Assembly: GCF_900199375.1 (NCBI RefSeq) | Contig: NZ_LT900217.1 | Location: 2,790,001-2,854,000 of the forward strand | Direction: 5' to 3' | DNA length: 64,000 nucleotides | DNA from: Gordonibacter urolithinfaciens | GTDB taxonomy: Bacteria > Actinomycetota > Coriobacteriia > Coriobacteriales > Eggerthellaceae | Part shown: one piece after another, positions 9,069-17,325 of the stretch | How the letters are laid out: every line of letters begins with the position of its first letter | Position numbering within the stretch: position 1 is the stretch's first letter | Position numbers and translations under genes: made by a program | The notes under the pieces: generated by a model | Database searches by the model: none | What the model was told of the DNA's origin: nothing | The model's input: only the letters and a program-made list of their open reading frames with translations

Positions 9069-9632
9069 ATGTCCATGATCAACCGCGAGATCGACGATTT
9101 CTCCGTCCAGGCGTTCCAGGACGACGGCTTCGCCACCGTCACGAAGGACGACGTGCTGGGCCACTGGAGCGTGTTCTTCTTCTACCCGGCCGACTTCACG
9201 TTCGTGTGCCCCACGGAGCTTGAGGACCTGGCCGCCCTGTACGACCAGTTCAAAGCCGCCGACTGCGAGATCTACTCCGTGTCGTGCGACACGCATTTTG
9301 CGCACAAGGCCTGGCACGACGCGTCCGAGAACATCAAGAGCCTGCCGTACCCGATGCTGGCCGACCCCACGCACAGGCTGGCCGACATCTTCGACGTGTA
9401 CATCGAGGAGGAGGGCGTGGCCGAGCGCGGCAGCTTCATCGTGAACCCCGAGGGCCGCATCGTGTGCTACGAGGTGAACGCCGGGAACATCGGCCGCAAC
9501 GCCGCCGAGCTTTTGCGCCGCGTGCAGGCGAGCCAGTTCGTGGCCGAGCACGGCGATTCGGTGTGCCCCGCGCGCTGGGTGCCGGGCTCCGAGGTGCTGC
9601 ACCCGGGCATCGACCTGGTGGGCAAGCTGTAG
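9069..9632 (+). CDS. ahpC: Peroxiredoxin AhpC
   Basis: A 187-residue typical 2-Cys peroxiredoxin. The peroxidatic Cys47 is in FYPADFTFVCPTELED and the resolving Cys166 in SVCPARW near the C terminus; Arg in NPEGRIV completes the active site. Length and motifs match AhpC of the enteric/Firmicute type. ATG 9069 has GAAGGAG eight bases upstream. It reduces H2O2, organic peroxides and peroxynitrite in the cytosol. The usual reductase gene ahpF is not next to it, so an unlinked AhpF or thioredoxin-like system must supply electrons. A GC hairpin follows the gene. Confidence 0.97.
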   Translation: MSMINREIDDFSVQAFQDDGFATVTKDDVLGHWSVFFFYPADFTFVCPTELEDLAALYDQFKAADCEIYSVSCDTHFAHKAWHDASENIKSLPYPMLADPTHRLADIFDVYIEEEGVAERGSFIVNPEGRIVCYEVNAGNIGRNAAELLRRVQASQFVAEHGDSVCPARWVPGSEVLHPGIDLVGKL

Positions 9633-9661
9633 CGGACGCAGCAGGCCGGGCGGTGCGCACG

Positions 9662-9692
9662 ACGGGCCTCCGGGACGGTTCCGGGGGCCCGT
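9662..9692 (+). terminator. GC-rich hairpin after ahpC
   Basis: Arms ACGGGCCTCCGG and CCGGGGGCCCGT pair over 11 of 12 positions around a seven-base loop, 30 bp after the ahpC stop. There is no T tract. A TATGAT hexamer at 9695-9700 just behind it may be the -10 box of the next gene. Confidence 0.5.
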
Positions 9693-9737
9693 GGTATGAT
9701 GGGCAGAGCCGATACCCCCTCGAAAAGGAGCACCCCC

Positions 9738-10208
9738 ATGGATGTGACCTTGAGGCCCTTCGAAGACGACGACCTTCCCCGCCTGCGACGATGGCTCGCT
9801 GCCGACCACGTGCGCCCCTGGTTCGAGCAGCCCGAGGACTGGATGGCCGAGGTGGAGGGCCGTCACGGCGAGTACGCCTGGATCAGCCACTTCGTCATCG
9901 AGGCCGACGGCGATCCCGCCGGCTTTTGCCAGCTCTACCCGTTCTCCGCAAGCGGCGAGGATTGGAACGGCGCGCTTCCCGTGGAGGGCACGTACAGCCT
10001 GGACTACCTGCTGGGCGAGCCGACGCTGCTGCGCCGCGGCATTGCCCGTGCGGCGCTCTCGCAGCTGATCGGGCTCATTGCCGCCGAACCCGATGCCGAG
10101 CGCATCATCGTGCAGCCCGATCGGGAGAACGTTGCCTCCCGCGGCCTTCTGCGCGCGCTCGGGTTCTCCTACGACGAGGCCGACGACCTGTTCGCGATGG
10201 ACGTCTGA
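9738..10208 (+). CDS. GNAT-family N-acetyltransferase, AAC(6')-like
   Basis: 156 residues. The N-terminal LRPFEDDDLPRLRRWL and W-rich segment, the central GDPAGFCQLYPF and YLLGEPTLLRRGIARAAL acetyl-CoA site, and the final ENVASRGLLRALGF are typical of AacA4/RimJ-like GNAT enzymes. It could acetylate an aminoglycoside-like amine or a protein N terminus; sequence alone cannot decide and no resistance should be assumed. ATG 9738 follows AAAGGAG by seven bases. It is transcribed in the same direction as the next hydrolase, 47 bp away. Confidence 0.8.
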   Translation: MDVTLRPFEDDDLPRLRRWLAADHVRPWFEQPEDWMAEVEGRHGEYAWISHFVIEADGDPAGFCQLYPFSASGEDWNGALPVEGTYSLDYLLGEPTLLRRGIARAALSQLIGLIAAEPDAERIIVQPDRENVASRGLLRALGFSYDEADDLFAMDV

Positions 10209-10255
10209 CGCATGGGTGCGGCGTCGGGCCCCGCGTTTTCGGGGAGGGATCTTCC

Positions 10256-10945
10256 GTGGAGTTGAACAAGCTGGGTGAGCGGACGTTCTGGCTGCCGCAC
10301 CAGCCGGAGAACGACCGGCCGATGCTCGTGCTCCTCAAGGGCGATCGCCTTGCGCTCGCGGTGGACGCGGGCGCGTCGGCTGTGCATGTCGAGGAGTTCT
10401 ACGCGCAGCTCGACGACGCGGGCCTGCCCCGGCCCGACCTCACGGCGATCACGCACTGGCATTGGGACCACACGTTCGGCATGCACCGCGCGCACGGCCT
10501 CACCGTCGCGTGCCGGCGCACCGGTGAGCTGCTCGCGCAGGCGCGCGCTTCGCTGGCCGATCCCGCCGCCGTCCTGGCGCTCAAGCGGAGCGAGGAGTAT
10601 ATCGCCCGCGAGTACGCCGAGGCCGGAATCGTGGTCGCCCTGCCCGACGTGGTGTTCGACGGCGAGCTCCTCCTCGATCTCGGGGGCCTGACCGCACGCG
10701 TGTTCGCAGCAGCCTCGCCGCATTCCGACGACACGGTGCTCGTGCACGTTCCCGAGGAGGGCCTGCTGTTCCTGGGTGACGCGACGTGCGGCGATCCTTT
10801 CGACGGGTGGCGCGTCGACGAGGAGAGGCTGCGGGCCCTGGTACGCACGATCGAGGGCATCGACTGCGAGACGTGCCTTCTAGGCCATGCCGACCCGCTG
10901 GGCAAGGGCGAGCTGCTGGGCTACCTGGCAACGCTCGCGGGTTGA
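10256..10945 (+). CDS. Metallo-beta-lactamase-fold hydrolase
   Basis: 229 residues with the binuclear-metal motif THWHWDHTFG (HxHxDH type), a further His in AASPHSDDT, Asp in LFLGDATCGD and C-terminal His in LLGHADPL. The fold is that of MBL hydrolases acting on thioesters, lactones or phosphodiesters; the substrate is unknown. GTG 10256 has GGGGAGGG upstream at a good distance. It is probably cotranscribed with the acetyltransferase before it. Confidence 0.85.
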   Translation: MELNKLGERTFWLPHQPENDRPMLVLLKGDRLALAVDAGASAVHVEEFYAQLDDAGLPRPDLTAITHWHWDHTFGMHRAHGLTVACRRTGELLAQARASLADPAAVLALKRSEEYIAREYAEAGIVVALPDVVFDGELLLDLGGLTARVFAAASPHSDDTVLVHVPEEGLLFLGDATCGDPFDGWRVDEERLRALVRTIEGIDCETCLLGHADPLGKGELLGYLATLAG

Positions 10946-11091
10946 GGACGCGCTGCCATCGGGCAGGTAACGGCGGCCGGCTTTCCCCTGCTCGTCCGGC
11001 CGCAGGAGTAACCTTTATGCGGAAGCGGCCGGCCGGCGCCTTGCGCCCCCACGGGCGCGGTGCTGGGCATGCGACGAGAAAGGACGATGCC

Positions 11092-11688
11092 ATGGCCCCG
11101 ATGGATACGGCGGTGCCCGGAACCCTCGTGTGGGGGCATGCGGCGCTCGCAGTGTGCGCGGCGTTGTACCTGGCGTGGTGGTGGACGTTCTTCAATCCCG
11201 CGCTGCCGAAGGCGACGGGGGCTCTGTACGCGATGGGCGTGGGGTTCATCTTGGGCGCGGTAGCGTTCGGCATCGCGGCCGTCGTGTTGCTGGCGATGGG
11301 CTTGGGAGCGCTCGCGGGCGCGCCCCAGGTTGGCGGCGCGGCACCAGGGTGGGTGTTCGCCGTGGGCGGCGTGGCGGCGTATGCGGCGCTCGCCTTCGTC
11401 ACCGTGCGCTTCTTCGGGCGGCCCGTGACCACGGAGCTGCTGCTGTTCGTGCTGTGGGCGGCGCTGGAGCTTGCCGTGCTGAACGCGCTCATGGGCGCAG
11501 GGATGCTTTTCGGCGGCGCGTTCTGGCTGCTCGCGGGCGTGGTCGCGCTTGTGACGGCGGCGAATCTCGTGTGCTACGTGCTGTACTTCCGGCTGCCGCC
11601 CGTGCCCTCGTTTGTCGACGGAGCCGCGCCGCTGGCGGTTGTCGGCGTGCTCTCGGCGGTGCTAGCGGTAGTCATCGCACGGCTGTGA
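11092..11688 (+). CDS. Hypothetical integral membrane protein
   Basis: 198 residues with about six hydrophobic segments, starting with TLVWGHAALAVCAALYLAWWWTFF split over the first helix and ending with PLAVVGVLSAVLAVVIARL. No soluble domain or catalytic motif is visible. ATG 11092 follows GAGAAAGGA at about eight bases. It stands between the hydrolase and the DUF3810 gene on the same strand. The family is not recognised; a role as small permease or membrane scaffold cannot be told apart. Confidence 0.7.
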   Translation: MAPMDTAVPGTLVWGHAALAVCAALYLAWWWTFFNPALPKATGALYAMGVGFILGAVAFGIAAVVLLAMGLGALAGAPQVGGAAPGWVFAVGGVAAYAALAFVTVRFFGRPVTTELLLFVLWAALELAVLNALMGAGMLFGGAFWLLAGVVALVTAANLVCYVLYFRLPPVPSFVDGAAPLAVVGVLSAVLAVVIARL

Positions 11689-11759
11689 GCGCGTCGACCG
11701 GCTTGTGGCCGCGTGGGGTACAATGAGGGCGGCCGTGCTGCGCCGACTTGCGAAGGAAC

Positions 11760-12887
11760 ATGAGGAAGTACCTGCTCAAACGCATGCTGTTCATACCTTT
11801 AGGGATCGTCGCCCTTGCGGCGACGGCGTTCGCGCAGGCGAATCCCGAGGCAGCCGAATGGTACGCGCAAACGGTGTACCCCGCGGCGTCCTCGGCCGTG
11901 GGATTCCTGCCGTCGCTCGTCGGCTTCTCGGTGGCCGAGTGGGTGGCGGCGCTGTTCCTGCTGTTCTGCCTGGGGTACGTCGGGTACTGGGTTCGCAAGG
12001 TCGCCGTGAGCAAGGGCGAGCGCGGTATGATGGCATACCGCGGGATCATGGGCGCGGCAGCCGTCGCTTGCGTCGCGCTTTTCGCCTTCACGTTCCTCTG
12101 CGGGCTGAACTACCACCGCTACACCTTCACGCAGCACGCCGGCTACGATCTGGCGGAGGAGGGGGCCGATCCGGCCGAGCGCCAGGAGGAGCTCGTGCGC
12201 CTGGCCTCGTCGCTCGCCGAGGGCCTCGGGCGCGAGCGCGCAGAGCTCGGCAACGATGTCGACCTGTTCGCCGCCGAGCCGGGGGAGTTCGAGCGCTACT
12301 CGCAAGAATCGGTGGCCGCCATGCGCAAGCTCGCGGAGCGCTACCCTGCGCTCGAGCGGCCGCTGTACTCGCCGCCCAAGCCGGTGCTCGCGTCCAAGCT
12401 GATGTCGTATGCGAACATCGGCGGCATGTTCTTCCCGTTCACCATGGAGTCGAACATCAACGTGGACAACCCGTTCTTCACGGTGCCGTGGACGATGGCC
12501 CACGAGCTGGCGCACCAGTGCGGCTTCATGCGCGAGGACGAGGCGAACTTCATCGCGTACCTGGCATGCAAGGAATCCGGCGACGCGCTCATGCGCTACA
12601 GCGGCCTGCTGCTGGCCTGCGACAACGCCATGGGCGCGCTGCGGAAGGCCGATCCGGAGGCTGCCACGCAGATCGCCGCCGGCCTTGCGCCTTCGGTGCA
12701 ACGCGACCTGGCCGAGCGCGCGGAGCACTGGGCCCAGTACGAGGGTCCGGTGCAGGAGGCCTCCAACGCCGCCAACGATGCGTACCTCAAGGCCAACAAC
12801 CAATCCGACGGCATGCGGAGCTACGGCCGCATGGTCGACCTGCTGCTCGCCGAGCAGAGGGCGGGGGAGGGCGATCCGCCGAGCTAG
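11760..12887 (+). CDS. DUF3810 membrane-anchored putative zinc metalloprotease
   Basis: 375 residues. Three hydrophobic segments fill the first ~115 residues; the rest is a soluble domain with a zincin-like site WTMAHELAHQCG followed by an acidic pair REDEANF, which fits HExxH plus a downstream Glu. The order (membrane helices, then SKLMSYANIGGMFFPFTMESNI, then the metal site) is that of DUF3810. Function of the family is unknown; proteolysis at the outer membrane face is an inference from the motif. A TACAAT hexamer at 11719-11724 is a likely -10 box. The start at 11760 has AAGGA unusually close; TTG 11748 is an alternative. Confidence 0.85.
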   Translation: MRKYLLKRMLFIPLGIVALAATAFAQANPEAAEWYAQTVYPAASSAVGFLPSLVGFSVAEWVAALFLLFCLGYVGYWVRKVAVSKGERGMMAYRGIMGAAAVACVALFAFTFLCGLNYHRYTFTQHAGYDLAEEGADPAERQEELVRLASSLAEGLGRERAELGNDVDLFAAEPGEFERYSQESVAAMRKLAERYPALERPLYSPPKPVLASKLMSYANIGGMFFPFTMESNINVDNPFFTVPWTMAHELAHQCGFMREDEANFIAYLACKESGDALMRYSGLLLACDNAMGALRKADPEAATQIAAGLAPSVQRDLAERAEHWAQYEGPVQEASNAANDAYLKANNQSDGMRSYGRMVDLLLAEQRAGEGDPPS

Positions 12888-13001
12888 CGCCCCGCTTCAT
12901 CCCGCTGCGTCATCCTGCGTCATCCGGCACTGCGCCATGCAGCAGCTCGGCCGGCAGAACTGCGGGATTGATGCTGCGAGGGGGATCGGCTCGACGCCGT
13001 T

Positions 13002-13880
13002 TCACTCCGGGAACGCCAGCTCCACGGTGAGCACGTCGCCGTCCAGGCGGGCGGTGGCCTCGATGCGCAGGGCGCGCGACAGCTGGGCGACGATGGCAAG
13101 GCCGAGGCCGCTGCCCCCGCCGCCGCGCGCGGCGTCTCCCTGGTAGAAGCGCTCGAACAGGCGATCGGCGTCCATGCCGTCCGGGTCGGCCACGCGGTTC
13201 GCGAACGCGACCGTGCGTCCCTCCTGCACGATGCGCGGGGGCTCGCACCCGTAGCGCAGCGCGTTCACGGCGAGGTTGCGGAAGATGCGGGCGAGGGCGT
13301 CGGCGTTCGAGTCGGCCACGAGCGGCTCGTCGGCAAGCCGGATGCCGGGCTCCCACCCGCGCTCCTTGAACTGGCCGTACAACGAGGCCAGCGACTCGGC
13401 GAGCACCTGGCCCACGTCCACGGGCTCGCGCTCGATGCGATGGTCGGGGTCCTGCACCTGGGCGTAGGCGTACAGCTGGTCCAGCAGTCCGCCCACGTCT
13501 TCCAGGCGGCGCGACACCACGTCCAGGTACCGGGCGCGCAGGGCCTCGTCCTCCTCGGCCGCCAGCAGCTGCGCGTAGCCCTGAGCCCCCGCGAGCGGCG
13601 TGCGGATGTCGTGCGAGAGGTAGGTGAGGCCGCGGCGCAGCTCGCGCTTGGCCTCCTCGGCGGCGACGCGCTCGCCTTGGTGGCGGTCGATCTGCCGGTT
13701 CACCGCCTGCGCCAGCTGCACGAAACCGCGCGTGCGCACGGACAGCGCGACGCGGGCGTTGCTCGCCGACTCCCGGTTCACGAGGAACCGCGCAATGGCC
13801 CGCAGCTGCGCCTCCGAGCGGGCAAGCTGGACGGCGAGCGCAACGACGGCGACGGCGAGCAGAACGACCGCGGCTTCCAT
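13002..13880 (-). CDS. Sensor histidine kinase, module 2
   Basis: 292 residues: one N-terminal membrane helix, a helical linker, the HisKA box YLSHDIRTPLAGAQGY with His90, N-box FRNLAVNALRYG, and G-box GGSGLGLAIVAQLSR. It lacks an outside sensor domain like the kinase of module 1 and is last in a minus-strand gene set with ABC permease and ATPase. ATG 13880 is preceded by AGGAAGGA and begins three bases after the permease stop, so translation is probably coupled. It should phosphorylate the regulator at 15903-16607. Confidence 0.9.
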   Translation of the reverse strand: MEAAVVLLAVAVVALAVQLARSEAQLRAIARFLVNRESASNARVALSVRTRGFVQLAQAVNRQIDRHQGERVAAEEAKRELRRGLTYLSHDIRTPLAGAQGYAQLLAAEEDEALRARYLDVVSRRLEDVGGLLDQLYAYAQVQDPDHRIEREPVDVGQVLAESLASLYGQFKERGWEPGIRLADEPLVADSNADALARIFRNLAVNALRYGCEPPRIVQEGRTVAFANRVADPDGMDADRLFERFYQGDAARGGGGSGLGLAIVAQLSRALRIEATARLDGDVLTVELAFPE

Positions 13881-13883
13881 GGC

Positions 13884-14756
13884 CTAGACGTCCTTCCTCT
13901 TGAGGACCAGGGCGCAGAGCGCTCCGGCGACGGCGATGAACGCCGCGCCCACGAGCGCGATGTGCCCCGCGCCGAGGGGGCCGCCGAGCCCGAGGGAGAG
14001 CGAGCCCATGCAGGACGACAGCGTGTAGTCGGCGAGGAACGAGATGCTCGGAATCAGCATGCCCAGCCCCTGGATCCCCAGCGTCACCAGGCCCGAGGCC
14101 AGCAGGATGCCGATGCCGATGCCCGCCGCCATCTTGCGGGTGACCCAAACAGCAAGCGCCGTCAGCATGCCGAAGCCCGCGGCCACGACCGCGACGAGCA
14201 CGCCCCACAGCGCGAAGTCGGGCAGGGGGGAGGATGCGAGCTCGAGGCCCGTCACGGCGGCCGTGGCGAGCGTCGCTGCGACGATCATCACGGTGAACAG
14301 CGCCGCGAGCACGAGTATCTCCACGATGCGCGCGCCGAGGAACGCGAGGCGGCTCGGCTGCACGGTGAACACGTTCTTGCTGAAGCCGCTCTCGAACTCC
14401 GCGGCAAGGAAGATGGCGAGGAACACGACGAACAGGCAGGAGAGCCCGCCTCCGCCGAGGAACACGTTGCCCACGAGCGCCTCCGGCGTCATGCCCTGGG
14501 CAAGTTGCGTCACCAGGGCGTTCGTCTCGGCGAGGTCGTCCGCGCTCGGGCCGCTCCCGTTCGAGAAGCCGATGTGCACGCCCGTCGGCGCGCCGCTTGC
14601 GCTGGCTGCCTGCATCGACTGCACGAACGCGGGATCGGTGATGTAGGCCATGGTGGCTGCGCTGATAACGGCCAGCACCGTGATGACGGCAAGGAATATC
14701 CACAGCGACTTGCCGTGCACGAGCCGGTAAAGGTCCATCCTCAGAATATTAGCCAC
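13884..14756 (-). CDS. ABC-2 type permease, module 2
   Basis: 290 residues. An N-terminal MDLYRLVHGKSLWIF precedes the first membrane helix; an ~80-residue outside loop follows (TDPAFVQSMQAAS through ALVTQLAQGM), then five more helices. The loop SGFSKNVFTVQPSRLAFLGA matches the conserved cytoplasmic loop of ABC-2 permeases (E.E..F.KN). It overlaps the upstream ATPase gene by eight bases. The large outside loop differs from the compact module 1 permease and may be the ligand-contact part. Confidence 0.88.
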   Translation of the reverse strand: MANILRMDLYRLVHGKSLWIFLAVITVLAVISAATMAYITDPAFVQSMQAASASGAPTGVHIGFSNGSGPSADDLAETNALVTQLAQGMTPEALVGNVFLGGGGLSCLFVVFLAIFLAAEFESGFSKNVFTVQPSRLAFLGARIVEILVLAALFTVMIVAATLATAAVTGLELASSPLPDFALWGVLVAVVAAGFGMLTALAVWVTRKMAAGIGIGILLASGLVTLGIQGLGMLIPSISFLADYTLSSCMGSLSLGLGGPLGAGHIALVGAAFIAVAGALCALVLKRKDV

Positions 14757-15660
14757 GGTACTCAGCCCCCATCATCTCAACGAAGAACTCCTCCAGGTCG
14801 CGCCGGTGCGCGTACAAGCCGCGGACGGCGATGCCCTGCTCGTTCAGGACCGCGCCCACCGCTCCCGCGTCCGCCCCGCCGAAGACGCGGATGGCGCCGT
14901 CGGGCATGGACTGGAAGCGCAGGCCCGCGAAGCGCTCCTGCAGCACGGCCAGCGCGAGCGTCGGGTTCGCGGCCTCCAGCTGCAGGAAATCGCTGCATTC
15001 CTGGTCGACCTCGGCGGCGGACATCTCGCGCACCATGCGGCCCTCGCGGATGACGCCGTAGCGCGTGGCCATCTTCCCCAGCTGCTCCAACACGTGCGAG
15101 CTCACCACCACGGTGATGCCGCGCTCGTCGTTGAGGCGCATGATGAGCCGGCGGATCTCGCGGGCGCCCTCGGGGTCCAGGCCGTTGAGCGGCTCGTCGA
15201 GCAGCAGCAGGTCGGGGCTGCCCAAGAGCGCGAGCGCGAGCCCCAGTCGCTGCTTCATGCCCATGGAGAAGTTCTTCGTCGCCTTGGAGCCCACGCTGCC
15301 CAGGCCGGTGAGGTCCAGCAGGCCGTGCACCTTGTCCTTGGGGTCGGCCAGGCCCAGCGCGAGCGCCTTCATCATGAGGTTGTCGGTTGCGCTCATGGAG
15401 CCGTACAGCCCCGGCGACTCGATGAGCGCGCCGATGCGCCGGCTCGCGCTCGCCTCGCGCGGCTGCATGCCGAACACGCGCACCTCGCCGCCCGTGGGTG
15501 CGGCGAGCCCCGCGAGCATCCTCATCACCGTCGATTTGCCCGCCCCGTTGCGGCCGACGAACCCGTAGATATCGCCTTGGCCCACATGCATGTCGAACTG
15601 GTGGACGGCCATCTTGCTGCCGAAGGCCTTCGAGAGCCCGTTGGTTTCGATCACGTTCAC
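14749..15660 (-). CDS. ABC transporter ATP-binding protein, module 2
   Basis: 303 residues with Walker A GRNGAGKST, signature FSMGMKQRLG, Walker B LLLLDEPLNGLDPEG and switch segment SSHVLEQL. GTG 15660 is chosen because AAAGGAGCGGG lies upstream and the protein then begins VNVIETNGLSKAFGS, in line with family starts. It is the first gene of a three-gene unit ATPase-permease-kinase. Its closest relative within the window is the module 1 ATPase (3103-4053), with the same SMGMKQRLGLA stretch. Confidence 0.92.
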   Translation of the reverse strand: MNVIETNGLSKAFGSKMAVHQFDMHVGQGDIYGFVGRNGAGKSTVMRMLAGLAAPTGGEVRVFGMQPREASASRRIGALIESPGLYGSMSATDNLMMKALALGLADPKDKVHGLLDLTGLGSVGSKATKNFSMGMKQRLGLALALLGSPDLLLLDEPLNGLDPEGAREIRRLIMRLNDERGITVVVSSHVLEQLGKMATRYGVIREGRMVREMSAAEVDQECSDFLQLEAANPTLALAVLQERFAGLRFQSMPDGAIRVFGGADAGAVGAVLNEQGIAVRGLYAHRRDLEEFFVEMMGAEYRG

Positions 15661-15793
15661 GTTCCCGCTCCTTTCCGATCGTCGGATCGTTCTCTGACTG
15701 CCAACCACGATACGGAAAAGGCGTTCAGCAATTCGCTTCGAAACCATTAAGAAAGTGCTAAGTTTGCCGTGCGAGGGGCGTGACAGGGGGGGC

Positions 15794-15887
15794 GTGACAG
15801 GGGGACGGGGATAACGTCACGTTCCGCGATGCGCTGCAACTGAGCGAAACGAAGGGGAACGTGACGTTATCCCCGTCCCCCTGTCAC
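15794..15887. repeat. Perfect 32-bp inverted repeat with 30-bp loop
   Basis: The left arm begins GTGACAGGGGGACGGGG and ends CGTCACGTTCC (15794-15825); 15856-15887 is its exact reverse complement. A partial direct copy of GCGTGACAGGGGG lies just before the left arm, and GGTCCCTGTC just after the right arm. The element occupies the gap between the module 2 response-regulator gene and its ABC genes. It could be a dispersed palindromic repeat or a strong transcription barrier; no gene lies inside. Confidence 0.85.
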
Positions 15888-15902
15888 GGTCCCTGTCTCG
15901 CC

Positions 15903-16607
15903 TCATTCGGCCAGTTTGAAGCCGATGCCCCAAACCGTCTCGATGTAGCCGTCGGTGCCGGAGGGCTTGAGCTTGCCGCGGATGTTGCTCACATGCACGT
16001 TCACGGCCTTCTCCTCCACGAACGCCTCCTCGTTCCAGGCCGCCTGGAACAGCTCCCGCTTGGTGAACACCTTCTTGGGCCGGCGCACGAGGGCCTCCAC
16101 GATGCCGAACTCCAGGCGCGTGAGCCTCACGGGATCGCCGGCGGCTGTGAGCGTGCGGGCTTCGGCATCGAGCACCCAGTCCTTGAACCGTAGCGTGCCC
16201 GAGCTGCGCCCCGCCCCGCGGGAAGCGTGGCGCAGCTGCACGGACACGCGCGCGAGCAGCTCGTCGAGGTCGAAGGGCTTGGCCAGGTAGTCGTCGGCCC
16301 CCAGCTTCAGAAGCTCCACCTTGTCGCCCGTATCGGCGCGCGCCGATACCACGATGACGGGCACGTCGCTGCGCGCGCGTATCTCGCGCACGAGCTCCTC
16401 GCCTGAGGAGCCCGGCAGCATGAGGTCGGTGATGACGAGGTCGTACGGCGCCTCGCCCGCGGCGGCCCCCGCTTTCAGCAGGAGCCGCGCCTCGCTTCCC
16501 GAGAACGCCTGCGCGCAGGCGTAGCCCGCCCGCGCGAGCGCGGCGGCCACCACGTTGTTGATGTCCTCGTCGTCCTCGACGACGAGGATGCGGGCTGCGT
16601 GTTCCAT
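15903..16607 (-). CDS. OmpR/PhoB-family response regulator, module 2
   Basis: 234 residues. The receiver has VVEDDEDI, phosphoacceptor Asp61 in LVITDLMLPG and Lys in LAKPFDLDE; the winged helix ends SNIRGKL...GIGFKLAE. ATG 16607 gives the usual family start MEHAARILVVEDD. It is separated by ~240 bp, including the long palindrome, from the ABC ATPase of the same strand. Gene order regulator, gap, ATPase, permease, kinase is the same as in module 1, so the two sets are probably paralogous modules for different ligands. Confidence 0.92.
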   Translation of the reverse strand: MEHAARILVVEDDEDINNVVAAALARAGYACAQAFSGSEARLLLKAGAAAGEAPYDLVITDLMLPGSSGEELVREIRARSDVPVIVVSARADTGDKVELLKLGADDYLAKPFDLDELLARVSVQLRHASRGAGRSSGTLRFKDWVLDAEARTLTAAGDPVRLTRLEFGIVEALVRRPKKVFTKRELFQAAWNEEAFVEEKAVNVHVSNIRGKLKPSGTDGYIETVWGIGFKLAE

Positions 16608-17013
16608 ACGCGTATTGTAGCCCAACCGGGCCTGGCAGGGCGCCACTCTTTCCCCGCCCTGTTCCCGTTCCCGCCCCGATCCCGTACCGGCTCGCCCGCG
16701 CATTCGCACAAGCCCCGCATCCGCGTTCGCACACGCCCGCGTACCCGCGCTCGCTCCCGCCCACGTCCCAACCCCCCCCCGCACCCTCCCCGCCTTCGCC
16801 CATATCGCCCAAGGAGGGCAGGCTCCCTGTCCGCGCATCGCATGCCGCATTGGCTCGCAAGGGAGCGCGCCCCCTGCGCGCAGGCGGGCTTATCCGCACC
16901 CGCTCCCGCCTCGCCCCGACCCCCGCTCCGACTCCCGTCCACGCTAGCGGCCAAAGGCGGGGGCGGGAAGCGCCAGGGTTTCGGGGGTGTTGGTTCTTAC
17001 GGGCCGGCCCGCC
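16608..17013. other. Pyrimidine-rich intergenic region
   Basis: About 400 bp of C-rich plus-strand sequence with repeated CCCGC/CGCCC runs. Open frames exist only because stop codons are rare in such sequence. No ribosome site or recognisable protein is seen. It separates the module 2 regulator from the inverted-repeat element at 17014. Confidence 0.5.
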
Positions 17014-17174
17014 GGCACCATAATCACCGGTTTTCGACGGAATGCCTTCCCCTCGGGCCGCGCCTTCCGAAATGCCGTTCTGCGACGAGGGGAAACGTCG
17101 GACCACCTCGCTTGCGCCCCGCTTGCCGCCAGCCTCTGCTTCCCAATCTGTAAAAATGCGGTGATTACTGTGCC
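17014..17174. mobile_element. 161-bp non-autonomous element, copy 1
   Basis: The left end GGCACCATAATCACCGGTTT (17014 onward) and the right end CGGTGATTACTGTGCC (to 17174) form terminal inverted repeats of ~25 bp with a few mismatches. The inside has no open frame. A second element with almost the same ends and length lies at 18529-18690. Read in reverse complement, copy 1 shares with copy 2 a core GTTTCCCCT at the same internal position, so the two appear to lie in opposite orientation. A MITE-like nature is inferred. Confidence 0.7.
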
Positions 17175-17191
17175 GATGCGCGGCCTGCTGG

Positions 17192-17197
17192 TAGAAT
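17192..17197 (+). promoter_or_regulatory. Possible -10 box (TAGAAT)
   Basis: TAGAAT stands ~130 bp before the start of the nuclease-like gene, directly after the right end of element copy 1. No good -35 hexamer is seen 16-18 bp upstream. Confidence 0.3.
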
Positions 17198-17325
17198 AGC
17201 GGCACCACGGAGCCAGTGCAGGCGCTCTTCGCCTCGGCGAGCAGCCCATTGCAGGAACGGCGTGCCCCCCGTTCCCCTACCACGCTTGCAAGATCCTCTT
17301 AGCAAAGGGCTTGCAAGGAGGTTCC

